NCBI GenBank assembly: GCA_050998805.1
Contig: JBPCPV010000009.1
Coordinates: 62,001 to 126,000 of the forward strand
Reading direction: 5' to 3'
Origin: JAICKM01 sp050998805
Lineage (GTDB): Bacteria > Chloroflexota > Chloroflexia > QHBQ01 > JAICKM01
DNA: 64,000 nucleotides
Part shown: positions 24,989-33,389 of the stretch, in pieces
Position numbering within the stretch: the first letter of the stretch is position 1
How the letters are laid out: every line of letters starts with the position of its first letter
Notes under the pieces: generated by a model
Told to the model about the DNA's origin: nothing
Database searches by the model: none
What the model saw: only the letters and a program-made list of their open reading frames with translations
Program-made: the position numbers and the translations under genes

Positions 24989-26077
24989 TTACGGACGTTT
25001 CGGCTTCCTGCCTCCGATGGGAGGGGTGGGCCGGAAGATGCCACGATCCGAGATCCAGGGGGCGTAGGGGGCGGCGGTGAGGGCGGCGAGGGCGAGCAGC
25101 ACGGTGTCATAGTTGACGCGCCAGCCCACGAAGTCGCGCCATGCCTGCTCGCGGTCGGGCTTGAGGGGCACGTTCGCGGCGGCCAATTGCTCGCATGCGG
25201 CGTCGAACTCGCCGCGGGTGATGCTGATTGGGCTGTCGGGCTTCGGGGAGGGGTCGTATTCGGTGCCGAAGAAGTCGCCTATATACCGTAGGGCTAAATA
25301 CCCCGCCCTTATGCAGAAGTCGGCCTGGGGGTCGTGGGGTATGTCGAGCGTCGAGTTGGCGAGCGCGGCGGAATCGAGCACCGCTCCGGCTGCGGTTATC
25401 CACGAGCGGCCAGGCTGAGGCGAGCGGAAGAAGGCGAGCGCGGCCAGCGAGGTGTGGCTCTCCTCGAGGTCGGCGAACCATGCCTCCCAGGTGACCCAGA
25501 GTCCGGGCAGTCTCTCCCAGCCATGTATGCGCTGGGCGCGCGCGAACATCTCGACCGCAGAGGGCGGAGAGCCGGCACGCACCTCCAACATCGTCACGGC
25601 AGCCTCGCGGCGGGCGAAGGCACCGTACATCGTCGGTAGGTAGGCGATCAGCAGAGCGACGAGGATCAGGCCGAGCGCCGCCTCAGAGAAGGCGAGGACG
25701 GTCATCGGCAGGCCGTCCACGCTCGAGAAGCCCAGGGTGAGCAGGGATGAGCCGCTGAGCTTGAATGAAGCCTCCCAATCGCCCGCGCCGACTGCCCAGA
25801 AGATGCACATGTAGCCGAGCAGCACAAGCGACAGCCAGACAATCGGCAGCATCAGCAGACCGATCGGCGCATAGAGCGCGAGCACACGGTCCCGGTCCTC
25901 ATAGGTCCGCGAACGGAGATTGCGGAGGTCGAAGATGCGGCGCACGAACAGGAAAACTACCCGCGTCAGCTGGTCGCGCCCGCTGCGCGGCATCACGAAG
26001 GTGACGATGGCCGAGGCGAGCGTGCGGAGAACGATCAGCGCGCCGACTATGAACGCCAGGATTTGCAGCAGGATCAT
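24989..26077 (-). CDS. Ion-channel-family membrane protein (Ion_trans_2-like)
   Basis: 362 residues. Membrane helices at about 3-28, 68-94 and 125-150 with a pore-like loop between the last two: SFKLSGSSLLTLGFSSVDGLP, where TLGFSS (114-119) stands where T-V-G-Y-G is found in potassium channels. The rest (155-362) is a cytosolic helical domain without a known nucleotide-binding motif. This TLGFS type of two-helix channel is known as an uncharacterised bacterial family; ion selectivity is not predictable. The ATG lies 6 nt after a TATAAT box, so the mRNA is probably leaderless. Confidence 0.72.
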   Translation of the reverse strand: MILLQILAFIVGALIVLRTLASAIVTFVMPRSGRDQLTRVVFLFVRRIFDLRNLRSRTYEDRDRVLALYAPIGLLMLPIVWLSLVLLGYMCIFWAVGAGDWEASFKLSGSSLLTLGFSSVDGLPMTVLAFSEAALGLILVALLIAYLPTMYGAFARREAAVTMLEVRAGSPPSAVEMFARAQRIHGWERLPGLWVTWEAWFADLEESHTSLAALAFFRSPQPGRSWITAAGAVLDSAALANSTLDIPHDPQADFCIRAGYLALRYIGDFFGTEYDPSPKPDSPISITRGEFDAACEQLAAANVPLKPDREQAWRDFVGWRVNYDTVLLALAALTAAPYAPWISDRGIFRPTPPIGGRKPKRP

Positions 26078-26083
26078 GCTCTG

Positions 26084-26089
26084 ATTATA
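26084..26089 (-). promoter_or_regulatory. Extended -10 box for a leaderless transcript
   Basis: Minus-strand TGGTATAAT with exactly 6 nt (CAGAGC) between TATAAT and the ATG of the channel gene. No -35 consensus and no ribosome-binding site are seen. Confidence 0.65.
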
Positions 26090-26149
26090 CCACCATTTCC
26101 ACTGTCATTCTGAGCGCAGCGAAGAATCTCGGCACTTCCACCTAACCTC

Positions 26150-26179
26150 TTGACAATATTGCAGTGTCGGCTATATAAT
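26150..26179 (+). promoter_or_regulatory. Consensus sigma70 promoter of the DUF1801 gene
   Basis: TTGACA (26150-26155), 18-bp spacer, TATAAT (26174-26179), ideal boxes. The transcript start would lie about 33 nt before the ATG. Confidence 0.85.
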
Positions 26180-26218
26180 GGAAACGCACAGGAACAAATA
26201 GTAGGAGAGAGAGCGCCC

Positions 26219-26608
26219 ATGCAACCCCACAAAGGCTTCCGTTCAACTGACGAGTATATCGCCGCCTTCCCTGAAGACACACAAGCGCTCCTTGAAGCAG
26301 TACGGGCCGTCATCAAAGCCGCTGCGCCCGACGCAGAGGAGCGAATAAGCTATCAAATGCCCGCGTTCGCGCTGAACGGGAACTTAGTCTACTTTGCTGC
26401 GCTTAAGAACCACATTGGGTTTTATCCAACGGCAAGCGGGATTGAGGCATTTAAGGCTGAATTATCCATGTATGAGACCACAAAGAGCTCTGTAAAGTTC
26501 CCCATCAGTCAGCCCTTACCGATGGACCTGATAAGCAAAATCGTCCAATTTCGAGTTACCGAGAATCTCAATAATGCTGCGGCAAAAGCGCGCGAGAAAA
26601 AAGCATGA
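26219..26608 (+). CDS. DUF1801-family protein (YdhG/frataxin-like fold)
   Basis: 129 residues. Features of DUF1801: a start-proximal DEYIAAFPEDTQALLEAVRAVIKAAAPDAEE helix pair, ISYQMPAFALNGNLVYFAALKNHIGFYPT in the middle and a C-terminal KFPISQPLPMDLISKIVQFRV. Relatives include an iron chaperone in Bacillus, but the role of most members is unknown. The ATG at 26219 has AGGAGA 10-12 nt upstream. GC is near 50%, lower than the surroundings. It is convergent with the DinB-like gene with 1 bp between stops. Confidence 0.85.
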   Translation: MQPHKGFRSTDEYIAAFPEDTQALLEAVRAVIKAAAPDAEERISYQMPAFALNGNLVYFAALKNHIGFYPTASGIEAFKAELSMYETTKSSVKFPISQPLPMDLISKIVQFRVTENLNNAAAKAREKKA

Positions 26609-26609
26609 A

Positions 26610-27137
26610 TTAGGCGTTCCGCATCGCCAGCCACGCCTGAATCGCCAGCATATGGATATGCTCGTGCATGTGCTCGAACGATCCGTCGAGCACCGCTGGG
26701 CCTAACGGCGCGCCGCCCAGCCAGGCGAAGCGGTCCGCCTCCCGCAGGTCGGCCTCCGGCAGCGCCCGCACCAGGTCCGCCATCTCCTGCCAGGCCGCTT
26801 CCGACTCGCCTAGCACCGCCGCGAGCGGCTGATCTCGGTCGGCCTCGTAGAACCAGTTGTTAATCTGCGCGACCCCCGCCGCGTCATCCTCGTTGAACTC
26901 CGCGGGCCACGGAGGCGGCGCAGGCTCCGTTTGACGCAGCCCCGCCCGCAAGTAGGCGCACGACCGCCCACGCCAGGCGGTCAGGTGGGCGACGACATCC
27001 TTAACCGTCCAATCCGCCCCCGCGGCCCCCCGTAGCATCATGTGCTCCTCGCCGATCGCGGCCAGCAACGCCTGCCACGCCGCGTGTTCGGCCTGAATGA
27101 TCTCCAGCATTTGAGCCTTCGTCGTCAATGCATCCAT
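26610..27137 (-). CDS. DinB/ClbS-like four-helix protein
   Basis: 175 residues. Helix 1 (TKAQMLEIIQAEHAAWQALLAAI), then DWTVKDVVAHLTAWRGR, the typical DinB_2/ClbS pattern in which His is a metal ligand, and a C-terminal FEHMHEHIHMLAIQAWL helix with further His. Members include a colibactin-protecting hydrolase and thiol-dependent transferases; no substrate can be assigned. The ATG at 27137 has AAGGAG 9 nt upstream. Confidence 0.85.
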   Translation of the reverse strand: MDALTTKAQMLEIIQAEHAAWQALLAAIGEEHMMLRGAAGADWTVKDVVAHLTAWRGRSCAYLRAGLRQTEPAPPPWPAEFNEDDAAGVAQINNWFYEADRDQPLAAVLGESEAAWQEMADLVRALPEADLREADRFAWLGGAPLGPAVLDGSFEHMHEHIHMLAIQAWLAMRNA

Positions 27138-27304
27138 CGCCAATTCTCCTTCTCGGCGCTGCTCGCTTGCGCCGGGGAGGAGTGTGCAAGACGCGCGCCA
27201 CGGACTGTTGTGATACCGCAGGGCCATGCCGCCCCTGCCTTGAAGACGGTAGGATGAATACGGTGACATACATGCAGGTAGGCACTTAGTCATCGATTGG
27301 GATG

Positions 27305-27892
27305 TTATTGGGTTAGTGGTGTCAGCTGTATCTGCTTTGCAAGGCCATAGGCGGTCGGGAGATCGTTGTCGCTTTCCACGAGTACGCGGCCGATGACAAG
27401 CACCGAATTGTTCGGTGAGGATATCTGTGACATTCCCTGCGGCACGACTCCTTTCCAGCCGGAGCCGCTCACGAGGTAGTCGCCGGCCTCGGTTCCCGTG
27501 GTGCGTTTGCCGACGTAGGCAAAATTAATGTTTTTCGACGGATCAGTGAATTGCACGCTGTAGTAGCGATTTGACATGCCCGGGACGTGCAGGACTTGCG
27601 GCCCCTTGGAGAGATCGAGCCAGCCGACCGTAGCGAGCGTGTCGTGGTTCACGCCAACCGTCATCGCATTCGATCTTCCGGCGGTTTGCGAAGCGAGGGG
27701 TTCGGCAAAGAGTTCTTGGGGCTCCGTATAGAGCGTATTGACCGGGATGGGGCCGTCGCCGAACCCCTTCACGAGGATCGCCCGCTTGTACACGTACAGC
27801 AGCAGACGGGGCCACAAGTAGATGACAAGGAGCCATGTCGCGACACAGAGCCCACCGAATATAAGCAAATGCTCGTACTCCATATACATCAT
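27305..27892 (-). CDS. DUF1254-domain protein with N-terminal membrane anchor
   Basis: 195 residues. A membrane helix (about 7-32) is followed by the DUF1254 core: VNTLYTEPQELFAEP, TVGVNHDTLATVGWLDLSKGPQVLHVPGM and YYSVQFTDPSKN. It starts as ATGA overlapping the stop of the DUF1214 gene, so the two are co-translated. In many bacteria DUF1254 and DUF1214 are fused in one secreted protein; here they are separate, membrane-anchored and in the reverse order. GC is lower than the flanks. Biochemical role unknown. Confidence 0.85.
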   Translation of the reverse strand: MMYMEYEHLLIFGGLCVATWLLVIYLWPRLLLYVYKRAILVKGFGDGPIPVNTLYTEPQELFAEPLASQTAGRSNAMTVGVNHDTLATVGWLDLSKGPQVLHVPGMSNRYYSVQFTDPSKNINFAYVGKRTTGTEAGDYLVSGSGWKGVVPQGMSQISSPNNSVLVIGRVLVESDNDLPTAYGLAKQIQLTPLTQ

Positions 27893-28563
27893 CTCACTTC
27901 GACAACCGGCGGCACTTCATACTCGCCACGGAGAATGGCCTCGCCGGGGATGTACGCGCGCAACCAGAGGATGAACTTGTCCGAAGGCGCCGGCAGCCAA
28001 TTCGACTCGTGACCGGCCGGGGCGCTCTTCTGAATGTAAATGTCGACCGAACCGTCCGGGTTTTGCGCGAGGCCGGAACGATCACTGACGCTATAGCGAT
28101 TGATCGGATTGAGCACAAAATGATTTTTCGCATTACCCATAGTCAGCGACCAGAATGCATTGTTCGGCGGAAGCCCGCCTGCCGGAAAGTGCATGATGTA
28201 GTCGCGCGCTCCGGAGAGCGCATGGCCCGCGCCATCTGCGTTCGTCCACCAATACATCGCCTCTTGCGGGACGTTCACCGGACCGGGAAATAGTTGGGCA
28301 TGCGCGGCGCGCAGCAACATGCCGTTGCCGGGCTCACCCAATCCGAACATGGTGATCCAGCCATTGACCTTCGTGGCCTTGATCCGCGCGAAAATCTGGG
28401 CCGTGACAAACGCCAGCCCGAAGCCGATGAGGATGCCCTGCACCACGTCATTACCCACCGTTCTTGCTTGGGCAAAGAAGTTGCCAAAGACGAATGAGCG
28501 GATGATGAAATAGCCGCAGATCACGCCGACGAGTGCCGCAAAATAAGTGTATGTTCTGCTCAT
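27889..28563 (-). CDS. DUF1214-domain protein with membrane helices
   Basis: 224 residues. Two hydrophobic stretches (about 6-26 and 40-60) precede the DUF1214 core (FWSLTMGNAKNHFVLNPINRYSVSDRSGL; DGSVDIYIQKSAPAGHESNWLPAPSDKFILWLRAY). The ATG at 28563 lacks a strong ribosome-binding site. It is the first gene of the pair; the lower GC of both genes and the unrelated flanks suggest acquisition as a unit. Confidence 0.85.
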   Translation of the reverse strand: MSRTYTYFAALVGVICGYFIIRSFVFGNFFAQARTVGNDVVQGILIGFGLAFVTAQIFARIKATKVNGWITMFGLGEPGNGMLLRAAHAQLFPGPVNVPQEAMYWWTNADGAGHALSGARDYIMHFPAGGLPPNNAFWSLTMGNAKNHFVLNPINRYSVSDRSGLAQNPDGSVDIYIQKSAPAGHESNWLPAPSDKFILWLRAYIPGEAILRGEYEVPPVVEVR

Positions 28564-28696
28564 ATGATTGTTTTATCACACTTGGTTTCGCGGCGCAAGT
28601 TGTATCTGGGGATCCGACTTCACCCGGACAAAATCCAACGCTAAGAGCCGATCAAGCCTCGATTCTTGTTATCAGATCAGAGGGAGAGCCAGAGCT

Positions 28697-28909
28697 ATGA
28701 CCAAGACTACGCCCATCCGTTTAGACGATAGCCTCGCCGCCCGGCTGGACGAGTTGGCTGCGGCTGTAAACAGGCCGCGAACTTGGCTTATCGAGCAGGC
28801 GATCCAGGAAGCCCTAGATGAGTACCGCGCCGGAGCGGCCACGACGAAGCCACATGAACAGGTCATGCGGGCTCTGGAGGCTCGGATCAGCGCGAAGCGC
28901 ACGCCATGA
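28697..28909 (+). CDS. Ribbon-helix-helix (CopG-like) protein, orphan antitoxin type
   Basis: 70 residues: TKTTPIRLDDSLAARLDELAAAVNRPRTWLIEQAIQEAL is a ribbon-helix-helix DNA-binding domain, with a 25-residue basic tail. Such proteins are usually antitoxins or small repressors. No toxin gene follows: the next gene is gltX after 150 bp. An AGGGAG lies a little far upstream of the ATG. Confidence 0.78.
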   Translation: MTKTTPIRLDDSLAARLDELAAAVNRPRTWLIEQAIQEALDEYRAGAATTKPHEQVMRALEARISAKRTP

Positions 28910-28931
28910 AAAAAATGGGCCGATTGGCCGA

Positions 28932-28960
28932 TTGCGCGGGGGCCAGGCTCGGCGTATAAT
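28932..28960 (+). promoter_or_regulatory. Probable gltX promoter
   Basis: TTGCGC (28932-28937), 17-bp spacer, TATAAT (28955-28960). It gives a leader of about 90 nt. Confidence 0.65.
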
Positions 28961-28965
28961 TAAAG

Positions 28966-29039
28966 CACAGCGGCCGCGTGGAGGGGATCGTGTACTCTCA
29001 CCGGCGGCGACTCACGCCGCACTGCGCCAAGCCGCTGTG
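28966..29039 (+). promoter_or_regulatory. Structured gltX leader with nested hairpins
   Basis: CACAGCGGC (28966-28974) pairs with GCCGCTGTG (29031-29039), enclosing a perfect inner hairpin GCGGCG-ACTCA-CGCCGC (29004-29020). The ribosome-binding site AAAGGAGG follows 7 nt later. No T-box signature is present. Function unknown; possible translational control. Confidence 0.5.
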
Positions 29040-29059
29040 TCAGCCAAAGGAGGCATCCT

Positions 29060-30505
29060 ATGCTCCCCGCACGCACCCGCGTGGCGCCCTCGCCTACCGG
29101 AGATCCGCACGTAGGCACGGCCTACGTTTCCCTGTTCGACTATGCGCTCGCCCGGCAGACGGGCGGGCAGTTCATCCTCCGCATGGAAGATACCGACCAG
29201 CTGCGCTACAACCCCGACTCGGAGCGGGGGATCTTCTCCGCGCTGCGCTGGGTCGGCCTGCCGTATGACGAAGGCCCCGACGTGGGCGGGCCGCACGCCC
29301 CCTACCGCCAGTCAGAGCGCCGCCCGATCTACAGGGCGCACGCCGAGCAGCTTGTGGCCGGGGGCCACGCCTACTACTGCTTCTGCACGCCTGAGCGCCT
29401 CGCCGAGATGCGGAAGGAGCAGGCGGCCCGCAAAGAGCCGCCGCGCTACGACCGCCGCTGCCTCGGCCTGCCCCCGGAGGAGGTGCGCGCGCGCTTGGCT
29501 GCCGGCGAGCGGGCGGTGGTGCGGCTGCGGGTGCCCGACGAGGGGATCACCAGCTTCGTTGACCTGGTGCGCGGCGAGATCAGCTTCGAGAACCGGCTGA
29601 TGGACGACGCAGTCCTGCTGAAGTCCGACGGGTTCCCCACCTACCACCTCGCCGTGGTGGTGGACGACCACCTCATGGGCGTCACCCACATCGTGCGCGG
29701 TGAGGAGTGGATCTCCTCGACGCCGAAGCACATCCTGCTTTACAAGGCGTTCGGCTGGGAGCCGCCGCTGCACGCCCACATGCCGCTGCTGCTCGACGAC
29801 GACCGCGCGAAAATATCGAAGCGCAAAAGCCCCGATAAGACCCGGCTGGAGGGCTTTCGGGACCGGGGCATACTGCCGGAGGCGCTGCTGAACTTCTTGG
29901 CGCTGCTCGGCTGGTCTCCCCCGGACGGCAAGGAGATTTTCAGTCTGGACGAGTTCGTCGCGGCCTTTTCGACCGACCGGATGCTCAAGTCCGGCTCGGT
30001 GTTCGACATGAACAAGCTGCTCTGGATGAACGGACAGTACATCCGCGCGCTCTCTGTCGAGCAACTGGCCGAGCGGCTGGTGCCTTACACGAACTACACG
30101 CCGGAGCAGGTGAAGGCGGTACTGCCCTTGCTGCACGACCGGCTGAGAGTGTTGAGCGAGTTCGACGACCTGGCCTCGTTCTACTTCGCCCACCCGACAT
30201 ACGACCCCGCGCTCTTCAGCAGCAAGCAGTTCGACAGCTCGGCCCTGCGCGAGCACCTGGCGGCGGCGCGCGAGATGCACTCCGGCCTCGACTGGCCGCC
30301 GGACCACGAGACCTGGGAGGCGGCTATCCGCCGGCTCGCCGAGGAGCGCGGCTTCAAGAAGGCCGGCGACCTGTTCATGCTTCTCCGCGTCGCGGTCACG
30401 GGCCGCCGCGAAAGCCCCCCTCTCTATGAGACACTGACGCAGCTAGGCCGCGACGAGTCCCTGGCGCGCATGGATGCGGCGGGGGAGGCCCTAGGTGAGG
30501 CGTGA
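29060..30505 (+). CDS. gltX: Glutamate-tRNA ligase
   Basis: Charges tRNA-Glu (and possibly tRNA-Gln) with glutamate. 481 residues, normal length. The class I HIGH region is PSPTGDPHVGTAY (11-23), followed by RMEDTD; the KMSKS equivalent is KISKRKS. The insertion domain with CFCTPE and the anticodon-binding helical C-terminus are complete. AAAGGAGG lies 6 nt before the ATG. The ABC-F gene follows after 3 bp. Confidence 0.97.
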   Translation: MLPARTRVAPSPTGDPHVGTAYVSLFDYALARQTGGQFILRMEDTDQLRYNPDSERGIFSALRWVGLPYDEGPDVGGPHAPYRQSERRPIYRAHAEQLVAGGHAYYCFCTPERLAEMRKEQAARKEPPRYDRRCLGLPPEEVRARLAAGERAVVRLRVPDEGITSFVDLVRGEISFENRLMDDAVLLKSDGFPTYHLAVVVDDHLMGVTHIVRGEEWISSTPKHILLYKAFGWEPPLHAHMPLLLDDDRAKISKRKSPDKTRLEGFRDRGILPEALLNFLALLGWSPPDGKEIFSLDEFVAAFSTDRMLKSGSVFDMNKLLWMNGQYIRALSVEQLAERLVPYTNYTPEQVKAVLPLLHDRLRVLSEFDDLASFYFAHPTYDPALFSSKQFDSSALREHLAAAREMHSGLDWPPDHETWEAAIRRLAEERGFKKAGDLFMLLRVAVTGRRESPPLYETLTQLGRDESLARMDAAGEALGEA

Positions 30506-30508
30506 CCT

Positions 30509-32149
30509 GTGCTCCTGCTGAACCTTGACCGGATCTCGAAGTTCTACGGCACCCGCCCGATCTTCGAGGATCTGTCCTGGCAGATAGACGAGGGGGAGAG
30601 GATCGGGCTGATCGGCCCGAACGGTGCCGGCAAGTCGAGCCTGCTGCGCCTGATGGCGCGGGCCGAGCCTGCGGACGGAGGCAGTGTGACGGCGCGCAAG
30701 GGGCTGCGGGTCGCCATGCTGCCGCAGGACGTGCCTGCGCCGGCGGGCAGTACGCCGCTCTCGGTTGCGCTGGAGGCACGGCCCGACATAGCCGCGCTGG
30801 AGGCGCAACTCGCCGAGGTCGAGGCCGGCTTCGCGGACCCGGCTGCCGCCACCTCGCCGGATCGCTGGGACGCGCTGGTGGAGAGGCAGGGCCGCTTGCT
30901 CGAAGCCTACGAGCAGGAGGGCGGGCCGCGCCTACTGAACGAGGCCACGGGGCTGCTGAAGCGCCTCGGCTTCAGCGCCGACGAGATGGCGGAGCCTCTG
31001 GACGCGATGAGCGGCGGGCAGCGCAAGCTCGCCTACCTGGCGCGCTGCATACTCGGCGGGCCGGACCTCCTGCTGCTCGACGAACCCGACAACCACCTCG
31101 ACCTTGACGGCAAGGCGTTCTTGGAAGCCGCGATGCGGGACTTCGATGGCTCGGTTGTGCTGATCTCCCACGACCGCTACCTGCTCGACGACACCGTGAG
31201 CCGGATAGCTGAACTCAGCGACGGCAAGCTGGCGCTATACGAGGGCAACTACTCGGCCTACGCGGTGCAGCGGGAACTCGCGCTGGCGCGGCAGCAGATG
31301 GACTACGTCTCGCAGCAGAAGGAGATCAAGCACCTTGAGGAGGCGGTGGCGCGTTTCAAGCTGTGGGCGAGCATGGTGATAGACGAGCGGCACATCAAGC
31401 AGGCGCGCAACAAGCAACGGCAGATCGACAGCATGGAGAAAGTGGAGCGCCCGGTGCTGGAGCGGCGCAAGATGGGCCTGCGGCTGCGGCCGGCCGAGCG
31501 GGGCGGCCAGAAGGTGATCGAGCTGCGGGGCGTGGGCAAGACCTTTCGGCAGGACGGGCAGGGGCCGGTCGAGGTGCTGCGGCATCTGGACGGGCTGGTG
31601 CGGAGCGGCGAGCGGGTCGGCATCGTCGGGCCGAACGGCGCGGGCAAGTCGGTGCTCTTCCGGTTGATCCTCGGCGAGGATGAGCCGACGGCGGGTGAGG
31701 TCTGGATCGGGCCGAGCATCCGCGTGGCCTACTACGCCCAGGAGCACCAGACGCTCGACATGGGCGCCACGCCCCTAGAGGCTCTGCGGGAGGCCCAGCC
31801 GATGTATGAGCAGCAGGCCATTGGCATGTTGGGCCGCTTCCTGTTCAGCTACGAGAGCTGCCGCCGCCCGATCCGCACCCTGAGCGGCGGCGAAAAGGCC
31901 CGCGTGCAGATGGCTCGGCTGATGCTGAGTGGCGCGAACTGCCTGCTGCTCGACGAGCCGACCAACAACCTCGACATTGCGTCAGCCGAGGTGCTGGAGC
32001 AGGCGCTCGCCGAGTACAAGGGCGCGGTCGTCGTCATCTCCCACGACCGCTACTTCCTCGACCACGTAGTAGACCGCATCTGGGAGCTGAAAGATGGCCG
32101 CCTGCGGGAATACCTCGGCGGCTGGAGCGCCTACGCCTATGCCCGATAA
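30509..32149 (+). CDS. ABC-F family ATPase (ribosome-associated type)
   Basis: 546 residues with two ABC domains and no membrane segments. Domain 1: Walker A GPNGAGKS, signature MSGGQ, Walker B LLLLDEPDNHLD. A linker of charged helices (YAVQRELALARQQMDYVSQQKEIKHLEEAVARF) is the P-site tRNA interaction motif region. Domain 2: GPNGAGKS, LSGGEKARVQMARL, LLLDEPTNNLD. These proteins rescue or modulate ribosomes; subtype (EttA, Uup, or antibiotic protection) cannot be fixed. GTG start 3 bp after gltX. Its stop is overlapped by the next gene. Confidence 0.93.
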   Translation: MLLLNLDRISKFYGTRPIFEDLSWQIDEGERIGLIGPNGAGKSSLLRLMARAEPADGGSVTARKGLRVAMLPQDVPAPAGSTPLSVALEARPDIAALEAQLAEVEAGFADPAAATSPDRWDALVERQGRLLEAYEQEGGPRLLNEATGLLKRLGFSADEMAEPLDAMSGGQRKLAYLARCILGGPDLLLLDEPDNHLDLDGKAFLEAAMRDFDGSVVLISHDRYLLDDTVSRIAELSDGKLALYEGNYSAYAVQRELALARQQMDYVSQQKEIKHLEEAVARFKLWASMVIDERHIKQARNKQRQIDSMEKVERPVLERRKMGLRLRPAERGGQKVIELRGVGKTFRQDGQGPVEVLRHLDGLVRSGERVGIVGPNGAGKSVLFRLILGEDEPTAGEVWIGPSIRVAYYAQEHQTLDMGATPLEALREAQPMYEQQAIGMLGRFLFSYESCRRPIRTLSGGEKARVQMARLMLSGANCLLLDEPTNNLDIASAEVLEQALAEYKGAVVVISHDRYFLDHVVDRIWELKDGRLREYLGGWSAYAYAR

Positions 32150-33389
32150 CGGGGCGCACTCCGCACTCCGCATTGCCTTTGTCGCGCCGTTCGGCCTGCG
32201 GCCAAAAGGCACGGCAAGCTCGCGCGCGCTGCCTCTGGCGCAGGTGCTGGTGGAGCGTGGACACCGCGTGCGGCTGATCGTGCCGCCTTGGGACGACCCC
32301 AGCGCGCCGCCGAGGGGCCGGGTTTCGTGGGAGGGTGGCGTGGAGGTGGTCGAGTTGCCGCGCCCCCGCCTGCCGGGGCCGCTCGGCTGGCCCGAGGGGC
32401 TGCTGCTCGAGGCGCTGCACGACCGGCCCGATGTGGTGCATGTCTTCAAGCCGAAGGCATACGCTGGGCTGGCCGGACTCGGACTGAGTATGTTGCGCCG
32501 CCCCTGGGTGCTCGACACCGACGACTGGGAGGGGCGCGGCGGTTGGAACCGCGTGAACCGTTACCCCCTGCTCCGGAGTGCGCTTTTCCAATGGCAGGAG
32601 ACCACGCTGCCCCGCATGGCGGGCGCAGTGACGACGGCGAGCCGGACGTTGCAGGCGCAGGCGTGGGGCCTCGGCGTGCCACCGGGGAGGGTGTTCTACC
32701 TGCCGAACGGGGTCTCTGCGGAGAAGTACGCGCCGCTTATGGCTGGGGCAGCCGATGAGGGGCGGCGCAGGCGGCTCCGCGAGCGGCTCGGCCTCGGCGC
32801 GGCGGACCCGGTGTTGCTGCTCTACACGCGCTTCGTGGAGTTCCCGGTGGGCTGGCCGCTGCGTGTGTTGGGGGCGTTGGCGGCGTCCTGGCCCCGACTG
32901 CGGCTGCTGGTGGTCGGCGCGGGCTTCCGCGGCGAGGAGAGCCGCTTGCGCGATGACGCGGCGGCAATCGGCCTGGGAGAGCGCGTCGTGGTCGCCGGTC
33001 GGGTTGAGGGCGCGGACCTGGGCGCGCTGCTCTCGCTCGGCACGGTCGCGCTCTACCCCATGCGGGATACCCTGGTCAACCGCGCGAAGTGCCCCGTGAA
33101 GCTCCTCGACCTGATGGCGCTCGGCCTGCCGATCGTGGCGCACCGCGTGGGGCAGGTCAGTGAGTACCTGGTCCACAATGAGAGCGGGCTGCTGGCACCG
33201 CCTGGCGACCTAGAGGGGCTGACGGCTGGGATCGCGGCGCTGCTCAACGACCCTGCTCGGCGGGCATCACTTGGGGCCGCAGCGCAGGCCCGCGCCTGGT
33301 CGGTCTTCCCGTGGGCCAGCTTGGCCGAGGCAGCCGAAGCCGCCTACGCTCGGGCGTTGGGTGCCGGCGACCTTCACACCAACCACTAA
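32139..33389 (+). CDS. Glycosyltransferase family 4-like
   Basis: 416 residues. GT-B fold: IAFVAPFGLRPKGTASSRALPLAQVLVERGH at the N-terminus, DVVHVFKPKAYAGL, the hinge YLPNGVSAEKY, and the donor domain ending in KLLDLMALGLPIVAHRVGQVSEYLVHNESGLLAPPGD. The ATG at 32139 overlaps the ABC-F stop. Residues 4-9 (NGAHSALR) are encoded by CGCACTC heptamers directly before the first beta strand, so the N-terminus is repeat-derived. Donor and acceptor are unknown. Confidence 0.87.
   Translation: MPDNGAHSALRIAFVAPFGLRPKGTASSRALPLAQVLVERGHRVRLIVPPWDDPSAPPRGRVSWEGGVEVVELPRPRLPGPLGWPEGLLLEALHDRPDVVHVFKPKAYAGLAGLGLSMLRRPWVLDTDDWEGRGGWNRVNRYPLLRSALFQWQETTLPRMAGAVTTASRTLQAQAWGLGVPPGRVFYLPNGVSAEKYAPLMAGAADEGRRRRLRERLGLGAADPVLLLYTRFVEFPVGWPLRVLGALAASWPRLRLLVVGAGFRGEESRLRDDAAAIGLGERVVVAGRVEGADLGALLSLGTVALYPMRDTLVNRAKCPVKLLDLMALGLPIVAHRVGQVSEYLVHNESGLLAPPGDLEGLTAGIAALLNDPARRASLGAAAQARAWSVFPWASLAEAAEAAYARALGAGDLHTNH

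Noticed and set aside
28961..29059. gltX leader considered as a T-box
   Set aside because: No AGGGTGGNACCGCG antiterminator sequence and no terminator is present.
29312..30307. Long frame antisense to gltX
   Set aside because: gltX is intact with both class I motifs; the antisense frame is a composition artefact.
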